Counted from the stretch's first letter, positions 11,767-24,830 are shown. The stretch is 64,000 nucleotides of DNA from Mucor racemosus (GCA_027405735.1 JAPEHQ010000002.1:1984001-2048000), one strand, 5' to 3'. Notes: a model not told the origin generated them from the sequence alone. Numbers and translations are program-made.

Positions 11767-12853
11767 TTAATTAATCACATTTAATAAATGAGAGTACAAG
11801 AAACCAGGAATTTTATTCAATTTTACCACCACAGCCCAACGCAGCAGCAGCCATGTTAAGTCCGCTAATTTTGCATAGTTTTAAGGAATTGTTTTTATGC
11901 ATTATATATATATAATACACATATATTTTTAATTATTTTGCGTACTTTAATGCGTGTTGTATTGTAATACATTTTTTAATTTCACAAGCTATGCCTAAAA
12001 TACTCAGAAACCATGTTCTTTTAGAATGGTATACTATTGGGAAATATGTTTATATTTTACAGAATCAAATTACTTGATTATACTCTATAGGTGTCAAGCA
12101 ACATTTTTTGTGCAAAACCAAATAATTTAAAGCTTCTGATCAAGCAAATTAATCCTTTAATTTCCAATATGAATGGTGTCGGAGTTTATATTCTAAAAAT
12201 TCATCAGGATCAATGGTTGTGATGCATTAGCACAACTTTGAAGAATTATTGCACATTTTTGATATAATAAAAAAAACTAACTATTTTATTATTAAATGCC
12301 TTGATATATTTAGTGTGTGATTGTATTTTTTATTTTGCAATAAGTATACGGTAAGTTTAAATAACATATCCATTTGGAAAGGTATGAGACATGAAATTTT
12401 TTCTATATTACTTAAAATTTAAAAAATATAAGAAAATTATTCAGATTCCAAGCTTTATTTTCATGTAAAATATACCAATTTTGCATTTGTTTAAGCAAAA
12501 CAAAAATCCTTCAAAATAGGATAAGGCTAGCTGATGTTTAATACATCCGTTTTTTGGGGGGTTCTGGAATCTGCGAGCCTGTTTGTATCAACATTTCAAA
12601 CACAATTACTCGCGCGTCCGGTTATTTTCATGAAAAAAAAGAGGGAGATGGTTGAGAGATGGGGGTGGGATGAGCGAGAGAACAGTGCACATTTGAAAAA
12701 AAGATTTTTTCGCCTCTCTCTTTTTTTGTTTTACTTTTCAACTTCTTTTTCTTTTATTTATATATTCGTATACTAATAAAAGAACATCTCTTTTGTAATA
12801 TCTTATCAAGTAAATAAGTAAAACATCTATAGTGAGAAAGTAATCAACATTCC
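11767..12853. other. Intergenic region between esterase and PAT1
   Basis: AT-rich, with no gene seen. A purine-rich stretch near 12630-12690 and a TATATAT-rich stretch near 11900-11930 are present. The 80-codon ORF at 12534-12776 is low complexity and probably chance. Confidence 0.5.
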
Positions 12854-15844
12854 ATGGGCGACTCATTTTTTGGGTAATATATAAAAAAATAACTCACATC
12901 GAGAATAAAGTAATAATAATAACCATTACATACAGTTTCAATACCAACTTACCGCCTTTGAGTGAGGACGAATTTCGTGCTCTTAAGAAACAAGGCAAGA
13001 ATAACAATAATAATAGAAATGATCAAAATCAAAATTATGATCATATCGACGCTGACGTGTATGATTTTGCAACTTTGCGTCAAGAACTCGGTGTAAGTGA
13101 GCATGATGATTTACAAGAGGAAGATGATGGCCTTGGTGATCAACTCATCGAAGAAGGTGATGATGCTAATGATCTAACTTTTGGAGATGCTCCAGTTGGT
13201 AAGTGTATAATTTTTTATTTTTATTTTTTTTGTAAATCTGTATATCTAAACACGCGGTTTATATATCATGTAGGCAAAGATTTTGATTTCTCTGGAAACA
13301 CTCAACGTTTTTCAAATGGTATTTCAGAGGAAGAAGCTTTTTACGTCAAGCGTAAAGCTTATGAAGATCAACAAGGTAATATAAACATGTTTAATATATT
13401 TACATGTAACTAAAAATCGTTTTACAAAAGCTAATCAAAGCGGCTTCCGTAATCCTTGGGCTGCTACGCCTGCTCGTCAACCTGTTGCAACTTCTGGTAT
13501 TGGAAGAAATTTTGGAGAGGTAAAATATTGAATAATTGGGGTTGGAGATTTGGTAGATTTGTGTGCATAACTAGAGTGCGAATTCTGACATTTTGAAATT
13601 TAAAGGCTTCTCCTATGGCTCCTTCAAAGTCTATTTGGGGTAATTTTAGCAGTGGTCTTTCTCCTGGTACGTAGCAATTGTTTAATTTATCAGGAAAAGA
13701 GGACAAAAAGACTAAAATCTCTTATGAATTTAAGCTGACAATGCAGGATTTTCATCCTTGTCAGGTAGCCAAAATAGTTTATCGCCATTTTCCAATGCTA
13801 ACAGACGTCCTCAACAACAACAACAACAGCAGCAACAACAGCAGCCTCAATTTGTTGGAGGAATGTCTCCTACCACTTCTGCAGGATTTCAGCAACAACA
13901 ACAGCAACAACAACAACAACAACGTCGTCCTGTTACCTTGGAAGATATTGAAGCTGATATGCGTCAACAAGCTGCTAATCGTTATCGTAATGAATCTCCA
14001 ATGAATAATGGAAAGAGTTTGAATTTGGCAGAATTGGAAGCTACTTTGCAGCAACAACAACAGCAACAGCCTCAAGGTCAACCACAAGGTGAGCATGGTA
14101 TTCCTCCTTTTGGTTTTGCTCAACCTGATCCTATGCAAATCTTGGCTATGAAGCAACAACAAGAATTGAAGGAACAACAACTTTCGATTGCTCGAGAATT
14201 GAAGCGTAGAGAATATCATCGCATGGTAAATTAGAGAGATATAGAGAGTGATAAATGTGTGTATGGTTAATCTAACTTGAATATCTTGTAAAGTCTCAAT
14301 ACGATGGTCTTATGACTGAACATGACAAAATGGTTGTCAACCGTATTCAACTTTCTCAATTAGCATCTGGAGATCCTTATGCTGACGATTTCTATTATCA
14401 AGTTTATTCATCTCTTCGTCAACGTGCTGGTTTACCTTTGCAATCTTCCATTCCTCACAATGGTGGAGGTAATGCAACTGAAGGTGGTCGCAATGGTAAC
14501 AGTCGTGGGCGTCGCGAAGAAAACATGATGCAACGTATGCATCAACAATTGCAACGTATTGTTAATGATGCCAAGCGTCGTCCTAAACAAACTCAAGTTT
14601 CTTTGGAAGGTGCATTGGGTAAAATTACTTCTTTAACCGTTCGTAATCCTCGTCAAGTTTTGCAAGTACCTAGTAATAACAATTCTGAATCAACTGCTGC
14701 TGCTGCTGCTGCTAACACTACTGGTTTCCCTGAAACTGGTTCTGATAAGCCTGTTTCTGTCAAACAATCTGCTACAGTTGATAAACGTCATGTTCTCAAG
14801 ATTACCGAAGACATGTATACAATTGTTTTGGAATTAGAACAAATGCGTCGTCAAGGACCACCTCAAGCTCGTCATGAAGATGAACAAAATGAAAAGGATC
14901 GAGTTGAAGCTTTCAATGAAAAGTATGCAGCCAAGGTAGAGAAACTTTGGAAGACATTGCGTCTTACAGAGACATCTGAAACACCTTTTTTGGTTTCTTT
15001 GCTTTCCATTGCAAAGGGTAAGAAGCTTATACCTCGTATTGTACGTCAATTAAACCATGATCAAAACTTGGCTTTATTGACCGTATTTATTGGTAACTTT
15101 TCTCGTCTTCAAGTTTGTCGTCATGTCATTTATCCTGGCACTGTTGTAGCTAATGTAGATGAAGCCAAGAAACAGCAATTTGTTAATTTTGAAGATGTAG
15201 AACTTTTCATGAATGCTACTGCTCCTCCTCTTTTAGCTTTTATTGCTGAAGCACCTTTGCGTATTGTAGATGGTTTACTCCATTTGTTATTGGATAAAAA
15301 TGATATTTTAGCAGTTGCTCAAACAAAGCCTGGATTAGCCTTTTTAACTATGCTTTTATCCCGTGCGGAAATTTTAAAGCAAGGTGGTGGATCTTTACAA
15401 GGATTAGCTCCTCCTACACCCGAAGAAATTGGTCGCTGGCAAGAACTTTATGGTAACCTCTTTAATACACTCCAGGGCCGTTACCTTACTATATTCCCAT
15501 CTTTGTATTATTTGGTTCCTCTTAATCCTAATACACCCATGATGCAATTGTCACTTGCTGTTGATGACATGTATGTATGGCAATTCTTGGCTGCTATGGC
15601 AGTGGGTGCATCAATGGATCAACAACATATTCTAGTTACTGAAGTCAGGTACATATTACTAATTTATCGGTTAATTTACATTAATATACTAACTCAATCA
15701 TCTAGGGATCGTGTTATGGATAATATTGTACTTGCAAAGAGAAATCGACTTCCTCTTGAACAAGCTAGCCATCGTATTTCCAATGTTAATTTGTTTTTAC
15801 ATGCTTTAGGCCTCGATGCATCTCAAGTTTCTGTTCCTCTGTAA
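12854..15844 (+). CDS. PAT1: mRNA decapping activator Pat1
   Basis: P-body scaffold that links decapping (Dcp2, Lsm1-7, Dhh1) to deadenylated mRNA; 835 aa from eight exons. Exons: 12854-12873, 12936-13198, 13274-13375, 13431-13519, 13606-13666, 13747-14225, 14294-15648 and 15706-15844. The 20-nt first exon restores the conserved N terminus (MGDSFFGFNTNLPPLSEDEF), which resembles the start of yeast Pat1. Next come an acidic region, a DFDFSG patch and Gln-rich tracts (about residues 190-310). The conserved middle block reads GLMTEHDKMVVNRIQLSQL. The helical C-terminal Pat1 domain starts near KPVSVKQSATVDKRHVLKITED. The last intron (57 nt) has no in-frame stop, so its retention would only insert 19 residues. 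Exon 4 uses an AAG acceptor, the least certain join. Confidence 0.93.
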
Positions 15845-16074
15845 TCTTCTCTCTTTCTCTCTTTCTCTATCTCTCTTTTTTTTTTTTTCCTCTTTTCTGT
15901 TTGTATACTTTTACACATTTTTACATATACAACAACCAATCAACAAACCAACAATTCTCATAAAAATTATAACTTTTATATATAAAAAAAACTTATTATA
16001 ATACAACAAACTTGTCTAAATGTTATATATAAAAGAAGGGTATTTTCAAGTTTGAAATAAACCATCAATCAACT
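15845..16074. other. Convergent 3' region between PAT1 and the PQ-loop gene
   Basis: CT-rich and T-rich sequence follows the PAT1 stop (15848-15895). Two convergent genes end within about 230 bp, so their transcripts may overlap. No separate terminator is definable. Confidence 0.4.
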
Positions 16075-17225
16075 TCAAATAGTTGTTTTTCCAATCATGA
16101 CCTTGTTCTTTTTTTCGCTACTGTAGAGAAAGAATTGAATGAAAATCTACAAGAAAGAAATCCATTAGAATTTTGATTTTCATACATAAAAAAAAGTTAA
16201 ACCTTACAATAAAATCAAATATCAATGTTCCTAAACTTCCAACAATCCAAGATAAATTCATTAAAATGTAATTTATATTTGTTGATTTCAAAAAGATGGA
16301 CTAGATGAAAAATATTTGTTGGTTAATATACCAGAAAAAGTTCGACTTGAAACGCTTCAAATGATAGTTACCATAGTAAAAAATACATTTCCCATAACAG
16401 CACAAATAAACATTGCAAAACTTAAACCTTCCGTGCTCTTATTTCTCCAATTCTTTAAAATTTGAGGTATACGACTTCCAACATATAAGACTGCACTTGA
16501 CCAACCCATTAACTGAGGTAAAAAATCTAAATGATTTCCATCATCACCATCTTCATCATGATTATGTTTCCAATGAACATTGTAATATGTGTAACAAGAT
16601 ACAACAGTTACCAAAACAATTGAAACTGCTGAAATTAAATTAAACAACTTAGTACCACTAGTTTGTTTCTTTTTGATATCAGTTATGGTAATAAAAGAAG
16701 AGTTTGATGATGAGATTGCTGTATTATATGAAGTAGTTGCAGTGTTGTTGTTTTCGTTGCTATTCAACAATGAGCTGGATTCATCAATACGTGCTGAAAC
16801 TTCCTCCTCTTCATGTCGATCGATTGTTTTACCTTGCTGTTGATAATAAATAACTTGCCAAATCAATCCCATGTCAGCTACAGTGTAATATAAGGCCAGA
16901 ACAAACTATAGTATAAAAATAAGTTTCCATGACAACAGCTAGAAATTTTTTTTTATTACCATGGTTACTAATAAATCTTGCATGATGACACCGAGCAGGT
17001 TAAAGACATCGCCAGCTAACCAAATTACTAAAAATGTCATTGAAAGGCCATCACCACTTTTACGTCTATAATTTTCCCACAATTGTCTAATAAAATACAT
17101 AGTTTAATTTTAGTATGATACATGGTATAAAACTTCCAAAAGAAAATTTACGGTGTGAATACAATAAGCCAGCATACAATCGACAAATAACCTGCCAAAG
17201 AGGATGCAAATGTATGATCGATCAT
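16075..17225 (-). CDS. PQ-loop transporter, Ypq1/PQLC2-like vacuolar amino-acid carrier
   Basis: Seven-helix PQ-loop protein of the family exporting cationic amino acids from vacuole or lysosome; 299 aa. Minus-strand exons: 17225-17152, 17086-16960, 16905-16372, 16300-16208 and 16146-16075. All joins keep phase. The first PQ repeat gives QLWENYRRKSGDGLSMTFL; the PQ dipeptide itself is not visible there. The second is complete: GSRIPQILKNWRNKSTEGLS. Motifs of the family seen include WLAGDVFNLLG and the final WIVGSLGTLIFDF. A long polar, Ser/Asn-rich cytosolic loop (about residues 85-150) separates the two halves, as in yeast Ypq proteins. The gene converges on PAT1. Substrate assignment is by family only. 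Confidence 0.9.
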
Positions 17226-17555
17226 TAAATTCATTTAATAAAATAATACGAAGAGAGGAAATAAAAAAGAGAAAATGTTAGATTGGTTCAATCTTTTTTT
17301 AAATAAGGCTTTCTTTCCCGCAAATTACTATTTAGTGCATAGTTTCAGAACTCATCAAGCCACTAGTGTAGCATATCAAACATTGTAAATGACCCCATAA
17401 TTTTTTTTTAAGTAATAATTGTATTTGCCAAACATAATAAAAATATATCAAAATTTCATTTTAGTATTTCGTATCTGTGTAATATATATATTTTTCAGTT
17501 TAATCGATAAGTTTTGGTGTCAAGGAGGTAATAAAAAGTGTAAAAAAAATTACAA
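17226..17555. other. Intergenic region
   Basis: Lies between the start of the PQ-loop gene and the 3' end of the ATP synthase subunit d gene. AT-rich; no feature recognised. Confidence 0.4.
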
Positions 17556-18204
17556 TTAGAAGTAAGAAATATCTCCAAACTTCTCCTTGTAACCGGGAAC
17601 AGAGAATTGACCCTTTTGGAGGCTTTCTTCAATGTTCTTGGTGATCTCGGGCTTGGCAACAACAATATCGTCAACCTATTCATAAATATTAATATCATTC
17701 CATCTTTATAAAATTCGACATTTTGTGTTGTTAAATTGATACGTACGGTAAGTTGTTCGATAGGACGAGAACCTTCAATGTTACTGAGGGTGGCGTGAAG
17801 ATCCTTGAGTTCGTGTTCGATTTGTTGAACGGTCTTTTGAGCCTTGGAAACCTATTATATTGAATTGTTTAATACCATGTTTCTATTAATGCTTTTCTTC
17901 ATTGAAAACTCACAGCCTTGGACTCGAATTGGTTGATAGCATTCAACTGAGCGTCCAAGTTGTAAGCAACGGGCTTGAAACCGCTGACAGCCTTTTCGGC
18001 TTGTTGAATAACATCTTGGTTCTTCAAGACCTTGCGGTAGTGAGCGAAATCAACAGAGGTGGATTGTTCCTTGAGTTCAGCAAGAACACGCTTAACTTCA
18101 TCGTTACGCTTACGGAAAGCTTGAAGAGAGACAACAGTCTCTTGAGGGAGACTGACGCTCAACTTGGTCCAGTTAATAGCAGCAGCACGGATAGGAGAAG
18201 CCAT
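17556..18204 (-). CDS. ATP7: Mitochondrial F1Fo ATP synthase subunit d
   Basis: Peripheral-stalk subunit d of mitochondrial ATP synthase, 171 aa, close to the fungal length. Minus-strand exons: 18204-17914, 17851-17747 and 17675-17556, joined in phase 0 by short GT-AG introns. The family start MASPIRAAAINWTKLSVSLP and the QAFRKRNDEVKRVLAEL segment are diagnostic, and the C-terminal GYKEKFGDISYF also fits. No cleavable presequence is obvious, in keeping with the family. Like eL6, it uses C-ending codons, suggesting high expression. Upstream, a TACGTCA and a CACGTG motif lie about 165-180 bp before the ATG. Confidence 0.95.
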
Positions 18205-18366
18205 TTTCTATATTATTGTTATGTATAAAAAAAACAAGGAGAAGGGAGGTTAATGAATTTAGATTTTCTAGTTTTCGAGGCCCCCACCCTCTTGTTGAAA
18301 ATAAAAATAACAGCCATCCCCCCCGCAACACCAAGCTAGGTGGCTGCGCGGGTATTTAATGGTTGC

Positions 18367-18384
18367 TACGTCAGACATCACGTG
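18367..18384. promoter_or_regulatory. CRE-like TACGTCA and E-box CACGTG upstream of ATP7
   Basis: TACGTCA (18367-18373) and CACGTG (18379-18384) are six bases apart, within a locally GC-richer stretch (18305-18385) about 165 bp before the subunit d ATG. In fungi, bZIP and bHLH factors bind such sites. Their use here is inference. Confidence 0.35.
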
Positions 18385-19944
18385 TAGAATAGGCTTTTGA
18401 TGGATGGGTCTATTGATTAAGCATCCAAACTGTTCATTCAACATCTTTAATTGTTTGTTTTTTTTTTTTTCCCGGGAAATCTTGATGGCAAAATCAATCA
18501 ATTTGAAGAATAGATGTTTTTGGGAATATTTGGTCGAGTAGGTTTTTCTTTGACTGTCATACATGAGGAAATACAGGTGAAAATCAATAATGTGCTTGGA
18601 TAATCCATAGATTTACAACCGAAAAAATGCATGCATTCAAGGCCCATGCTCCAAAAAATATCGTACACTAAAAGAATTCTAGAAATAACCAGGCAATTTG
18701 AGCTTCGATATTTCGAAAACTTTACTTTTAGATCACTTTAGATAAATTATAAAAGTGCGAAACTACATGTAGGAGATTAGCCATTACTTTGCTTTTGTTA
18801 TGCACAATTGCATTTTGATCAAAAGTGTCTCAGAACGGCTTCTTTTAAGATCTTTTCCAGTTTGAGGCCTTTAATCACAGTTGGATTAGCTAAAATAAAC
18901 TGGAAACTCAATTGATATACTGTTACGGGCTATTATCAAGCTGTGTGAATTATTGAATAATGCAAATCATACGTTGGAAGCATCGTATCAGCCATCAAAG
19001 CAAACAAAGTGCAAATCTGAGTTTCAAATTGATATGATCGAAACTCTTCATATTTGTTCCAAAAAACCATTTTTTTTTAAAAAAAAAACTTTTATTCGAA
19101 ATTTCTCTTGTTAATGTACCTAGTTGAAATGACAAAAATTGTAGTAATTTTTATGGGAAATTCAATGGTGCCAAGCGTTTACAATTTTTTATAGTAAATT
19201 CTCGAGTTATTTGAACAAATACAATTGACAGTTTTTCCCGAAAAAATCAAAAAATTAAGCCTGAAACAAGAAAATAAATACTTCCAGATGAAAGAGCAAG
19301 TCATTACGCTCATTTTATGTTAATATATACCATAGTAAAAAATCTCGTTTTAGAGGTAAAAATTGCGAATTTGTCAAAATTGCAATTTTTCATGAGGGGT
19401 ACCTCATGGAAAATCACGATGAAATTTCAAACAAAAAAAAACGGCAATTTTGCTACAGAATGAATCTAGGGAATAAGAGAAATGGTTTGGTATGCTTTTG
19501 CGCATCAGAAAATGATTATGAGTGGAGAAATGCGCTCTTTTAAGTGCTGATTCAAGCAATTTTGGTGGAATATTGGGTCTTTATCTGCCTCAAATTTCAA
19601 AATGAAAAATAGTCAACAATGGATGTTATGCTTTATGAAGATACTTTTGACCCTTGGGCATAAGATAATGCCATATTTCTCATTATAAAATCATATTTGG
19701 ATGGTTTTACGTGTGCCGATGCGTTGTTTTTGTAAACATGGCTGAATGAGTTTTTAGTCGTCTTGCGCATATGGTGATTGCCTGTGCAAAATAAAATTGG
19801 CTTTGTGTCCAATTAATGATTCTATTCTTATGAAGTGTTACTGCCTAGGCTTTGTTCTATCCCATTATAAATTTGTAGCAGACATTTTGAAAGAGATTTG
19901 TAGAATGTGATTCGATATTTGTGGTTGCTGTATTTGCCAAAAAT

Positions 19945-20115
19945 CAACCAGGATGTTTGGATGTTTAGGCGTTTGAGCGTTGGATTTGGCTGTTAAATGT
20001 TTGACGTTGGGGTTGAATGTTACATTATGGGTGTTGGTTACATGTTAAATATTATGCATTTTATTTTTCAAATGTTTGCAAGCTTAAATGTTTGATCTGA
20101 ATGTTTGAGTGTGGG
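19945..20115. repeat. Irregular TGTTTG-rich degenerate tract
   Basis: ATGTTTGG, ATGTTTAGG, GCGTTTGAGCGTTGG, AATGTTTGACGTTGG and further variants recur at roughly 10-20 bp spacing. It reads like an old, decayed minisatellite. No function is assigned. Confidence 0.35.
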
Positions 20116-21065
20116 CCCAATGCTAAAAGATGAAACTTTCTCCATATTGATACAAATTAAATATATTTTCTTTGTCAAATAATACTTTCCTTCAAACATT
20201 TAACTTTAACTTGCAATCTCTTTTTGTTGAATGTGACCTGAATGGAGTGTAGCGAGCACGTGAGGATTTGAAACAGCTAAACCACTCAAAATGTCAAAAC
20301 TACTTCGTTGCTACCGATTGACATATAAATTTATGTTTTTGCATTTATTCAGGTCGATTTTTAAGGTTTCGACCCAAAAAGTGATTGCTCCTAAATTTTA
20401 TAATTAGTTTCATTCATATCTAGCTTACCTCATAACGTTCTAAATCATCAATTGATCTGACATTTGTGATAGCAGATAAGTTCGATGTGTGCATGTTGAA
20501 AAATGATTGTGATTAGTTTACTCTTTTTTTGCAACTAACATACTCACTACAATTTCTGTTTATTCCATATATAAGAATTATCTCTCTTTCAAAAAAAAAA
20601 AAAAGTACTGTGAATACCATTTGTCCAGCCTTAGCATTACTACGTTATAAATAATTTTAGGCCTTCAATATGATGTGGATTAAACTCATTCTTTATTAGA
20701 AAATGTCACTGCCAACGAGTGAATGATAAGTTTGTATCTCCTGTCTGCTTAAATTACATCGTGTCTACTAGGTCTGCGATTTGAACACATCTATTAACAA
20801 AACATATAATATCGATTAAAAAATCAGTAGCGATTGACGATAATTATGACGCAGGATGCACTAATATGAAGGATGTGTAATGAAATCAATACCCATAATC
20901 ACCAAAAAAGTATTTTCTCCATTTGAACAAATACTAACGAATATTTTGTAATCTACTACAAAAATATTAAAGAAGACGTATTTAAATATGTTAAAGAGCA
21001 CTTGAAGACCATGTTACAGCTATTATTCGTGGAGCAGGGCTCATCGATAAAGGGATGATAGACCA

Positions 21066-21171
21066 AAACCAATGTATGCTCACGATTAAGATACTAAACT
21101 TGTGGGACCATTTACCATCAAAACAGAAACTCTTTTGGATCCATATTTAGCGAGAACTGACGAGCTTACTA
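21066..21171 (+). pseudogene. Short coding relic matching 6746-7006
   Basis: One frame reads KLVGPFTIKTETLLDP followed by YLARTDELTN and is then lost. The minus-strand relic at 6746-7006 carries TETYLDSYSARTGELTN. Parent gene unknown. Confidence 0.4.
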
Positions 21172-22485
21172 ATTTTAGTACGTGGTGTTTGCAGTAGAAT
21201 AAGTACATACTAAAAACGCTTTATAGTAATAAAATAATCTAATTTCCAAATGTTGCTCATAAAATATGATGCCACTTGAAATGTAAACAACAATAATAAA
21301 CAAACTCTTCAATTGAACACAATAACAAACGCATGCTAAAAGTATGAAATACATTATTTTCATGTTTTTCCTAGCCAAATAATGTTAAAAATTAAAAATA
21401 AAATTATTTTGATGATATCTACTATGTATTTACTTTTTTTTTTTCATAGTGAACAATCAACAAAATTTTATCATCATTGATTTTGGCACCACCTTCTTTA
21501 GACGATTCATTCTGGACGGCCAAACCGCAGTTTGCTCTTCATTTTTACCGTTAAAAGCTGCTTTAGGTTCCTTCAAAAGAATCTATTAGTGGCACCACCA
21601 TTACTTCCATGTTTTCTTTCTAAAGCCATTTAGATTGTTTTGAGGGAGAATAAATTATTAGTAATTATTGAAGGCAGGACATTTTGATTGAATATGCAGT
21701 ATTTGGAGGCAATTCCTCCAACCCAAATTGCCAAATATCATATTTGTTGCGAGTTCTTCTTCTTTTCATACTGTATGTAATTCACATTTTTGTCAATGAC
21801 CGTTCTTTCAAAAAAGCGCTGAACAATCTCCGGAATCGGCCATATTCCCAAGCTGTAAATTTCTAGAAAAAATTACCGGAAAGTCCGGACGCGGCTGTTT
21901 AAATATCTCAAGCAGCTGTGAGATGCAAGTATTGAAATTTCAAGCAAAAAGTAAGATTTGACTGTATAACTAATTATTCAAAGGCTTATTTTACGTAGAG
22001 TATAAAATACAACATCATACAACATACAATGTTAGCCTAATAACAGGTTTAACTTGGAAATTATAAGATAGTACAACCAGGTTCGAAAAAATGTCTACAA
22101 AATCACAAATTTTAAAGGATCACTACGGTAAGAAAAATGATAAAATATGTTAAATAATGTAAAAAATCCATGTTAACAATAATTAATGTACGTAAATGTA
22201 CTTGAATTATATTATCTACATTATTTTTATGATGTCATATGCATACATTTTTTTTCTCATAATATAAGTGATAAAATTCAAGCATATAAAAATTACTGCT
22301 CCTTAATTCAACAAGGTTACATAAAATGGATATAACAACAATAAACAACCGTTTCCCAAAAGGTTGATATTGTCACACTTGACAGACAATCTCTTATCTT
22401 TGCCAATGTCCTGCATGATTTACCCTTTAAAATATTAAATCAATAACAATATACTTAAAACTAGAGGATTATTATTACTAAATAT

Positions 22486-24230
22486 AAATTCATTCAAGAA
22501 GTATGGTGGTATCCAAGTTCTCCAAATCACTATAAGTACACTCATACTTTTTCAATTATTTTAAATCTTTGGAAATCTTTTGTAATAAAAACTTTAGCTG
22601 GTTATAATTGTATTGATGATTACCGCTTTTATAATTATATTTTTTTTATTTTAGCATGTAGTAAACTACATATATCAAATCTGTTTAGTAATCAAGTTGG
22701 TCTTAGACAACATCTAAGATCTAGTAATTTTAAAATCGCAAAAACATTAAAAATGTCAAATTCTACCAATGTGTAATGATCTATAATTTTGGACTAACAA
22801 CAAAGGTGGATAATATGCTTATAGATATTATTTTTGCTATTATAAATTTGTGATCACTGGATTGATGAAGGTTGGTGTTCTTATTTGTAAATTAGATATT
22901 TATTAGTGAATAAATATAAGTAAAGGGAGTGTAACAAGACAGATAAATCTACAAGGGATCATGTAATGATTTCCTTGTAGTATTTATATAAGGAATGAGG
23001 CAAGGTTTTGCATGAATGAAACTGAAATGTTTGACTCATTACACAATGATACTTCCAAACTAGGAACTAACCAGAAAAAACTTGTTCTAAAACCTTAGAT
23101 CTTATGGCTGTAATATTAATATAATTAGAAAATAGTATATATATCACAAAGGCTATGGTAACTGGTAACCCATAAACTTTTGCTTTATTACATTTAACAT
23201 ACTTAATAAACTTAGAAGTGCTATAATTGTATTTTCCTATTGCTTTTTTTATAAAAGTTATTTTGCTGCTGCACAGTAAACAACATCGTTATTTACTATT
23301 TACTGCAACGGGTAAGCAAATTGGAAGTTTTTTCTGAAAAGCATCGAAGATTTCGATAATATCTGATCCAAGCTCAGTAAATAACAATCTTGTTTACTAA
23401 AATAAAGAATACATCATAAAAATAAAAGTGGTAGAAATGTCAAAAGTAAATGTGTATTCAGTTCAAAACGCTTGAAACAATTCAATTAAGCTGATTTACA
23501 TGATTTATTATCTCTTACTCATTTAATTGCTATATTTGATTTTAATATTTTTGTACTGCTAATTGACTCGTTCATCTATTAGAGTTAACTCACCATCCTT
23601 GATTAGCGTATCTATAATAACGGTCCATTATTAGCTCATAATATACAAAATTATTAAAAGGGGTCGTCTAATCATCTCAAATTCATCTGATTATTCAACT
23701 GCTGATGCTAAACTAGTATCAAATTAGTTATGTTGACCGGCAATAAAGTAAGGCGTTTAATCAAGTACGATGTTGGTGTTCCATGTATTTCAGTTAAATT
23801 GAGCAAATAAAGATATGGTTCATGTAGAGATTTATGAATATGTGAGAGAGCTCAGATCTATGAACACAAAAAAATGATCCAAATTGTGATGCTTCGTCGA
23901 CCTGTATGAGATTTTTTTTGTGGCGATACCTGGTGGCTCAAGTGTAACTTAAGCATTTAATTGTCAAATGTATCCGAATCAAGATGTAGTAGTTGGTTGA
24001 TTGATATAACAACGGATAATAAATGCAGTGACATTCATTGAATGGGTAAATTTAAATGTACAAAAGAAAGCTTACTTTTGAATAAAAGTATTAATTAGTC
24101 TGATTAGCATCAATAGATTCAAAAAATATAATAGTTAGGTGCGATCATTGCTACTAAATTGCATAATTTGATATGTAAAAAACTCTTGAAGTATTGATTC
24201 TTTTTTTTTTTTGGCGATGCTATAAATCAT
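22486..24230. other. AT-rich repeat-derived sequence
   Basis: An open frame of about 95 codons runs to a stop near 22777 (contains WWYPSSPNHYKY and VGLRQHLRSSNFKIAKTLKM) but starts without an ATG. Two stretches recur elsewhere: 22423-22515 matches 30544-30630, and 23196-23250 matches 28083-28140. So this is probably older duplicated material. No gene is claimed. Confidence 0.35.
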
Positions 24231-24590
24231 TGTTCAATATGACTAAATATTATTAATGAATTAGAGAAAATACAGCTGGTAAAAAACTGATGCCCAATGT
24301 ATATCGAGATCAACATAGATAAAAGACGCATTCATTGTGTAGTAAAAATTGCAGCATTTTGAGGGATAGAAATTACAGGACGAAGATGTTGTGTTTGCCT
24401 CAGGATTTTTAGGAGGGTTTAAAAGTATACTTTATCAAACTTACTTAGATGTTAAATACTCACAATATGCTATTAGTATCATCTTGTTTTTTTTATTTAA
24501 TTGCTGTATTATTGAAAATCAAGCTTTTTATATCTTACAACAATGATAATAGGATATGTCTGATTTTAGATTGACATTTATCATAATAAT

Positions 24591-24830
24591 AAGGCGGGCT
24601 AATGATACATTTGATACTACTACTGTAGATGGAACCAGCCAATTTAATTTATGGAATTTGAATGCAAATACTACCGAGGAACCATTTGTAAGTGTTTAAT
24701 TTGATTCTAGTAAAGCAGTGAATGAATAAATTGGCTTGGGACAAAGAGAGAAAAAAGGCAGCAATAGGTTCCAGTGCTGGCCATAATATATTTATGTTTA
24801 TAATTTATAATATTGGAGAGGTAAGACTAA
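24591..24830 (+). pseudogene. Dynein intermediate chain 3'-end pseudogene, copy 1
   Basis: Conceptual translation gives DGTSQFNLWNLNAN, then after an intron-like gap GSSAGHNIF in place of the expected GSSDGH...YVYD. These are parts of the last WD repeats of cytoplasmic dynein intermediate chain (family pattern: DG.G...LWNLN, LN.L.WD, GSSDG...YD.GE). In-frame stops and small insertions break the frame. It retains GTAAG donors after the exons, so it derives from genomic DNA rather than a reverse-transcribed mRNA. Confidence 0.65.

Larger units (their letters stand above)
18400..22485. other. Gene desert, AT-rich
   Basis: No intact gene is supported. ORFs are short (18268-18564, 21175-21378 and 21684-21866) and show no family features. 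It holds an irregular TGTTTG-rich tract, a coding relic near 21.1 kb and an orphan possible first exon at 22091-22127. Small hairpins occur, for example GGAGGCAATTCCTCC near 21705. Confidence 0.4.

Noticed and set aside
12534..12776. 80-codon ORF before PAT1
   Set aside because: Poly-purine and poly-pyrimidine derived composition (FFRLSLFLFYFSTSFSF), no homology signal.
13779..14219. Long minus-strand ORF opposite PAT1
   Set aside because: Leu-rich shadow of the CAA/CAG polyglutamine coding strand.
18268..18564. 98-codon minus-strand ORF upstream of ATP7
   Set aside because: Overlaps the promoter region, has low-complexity runs and no family features.
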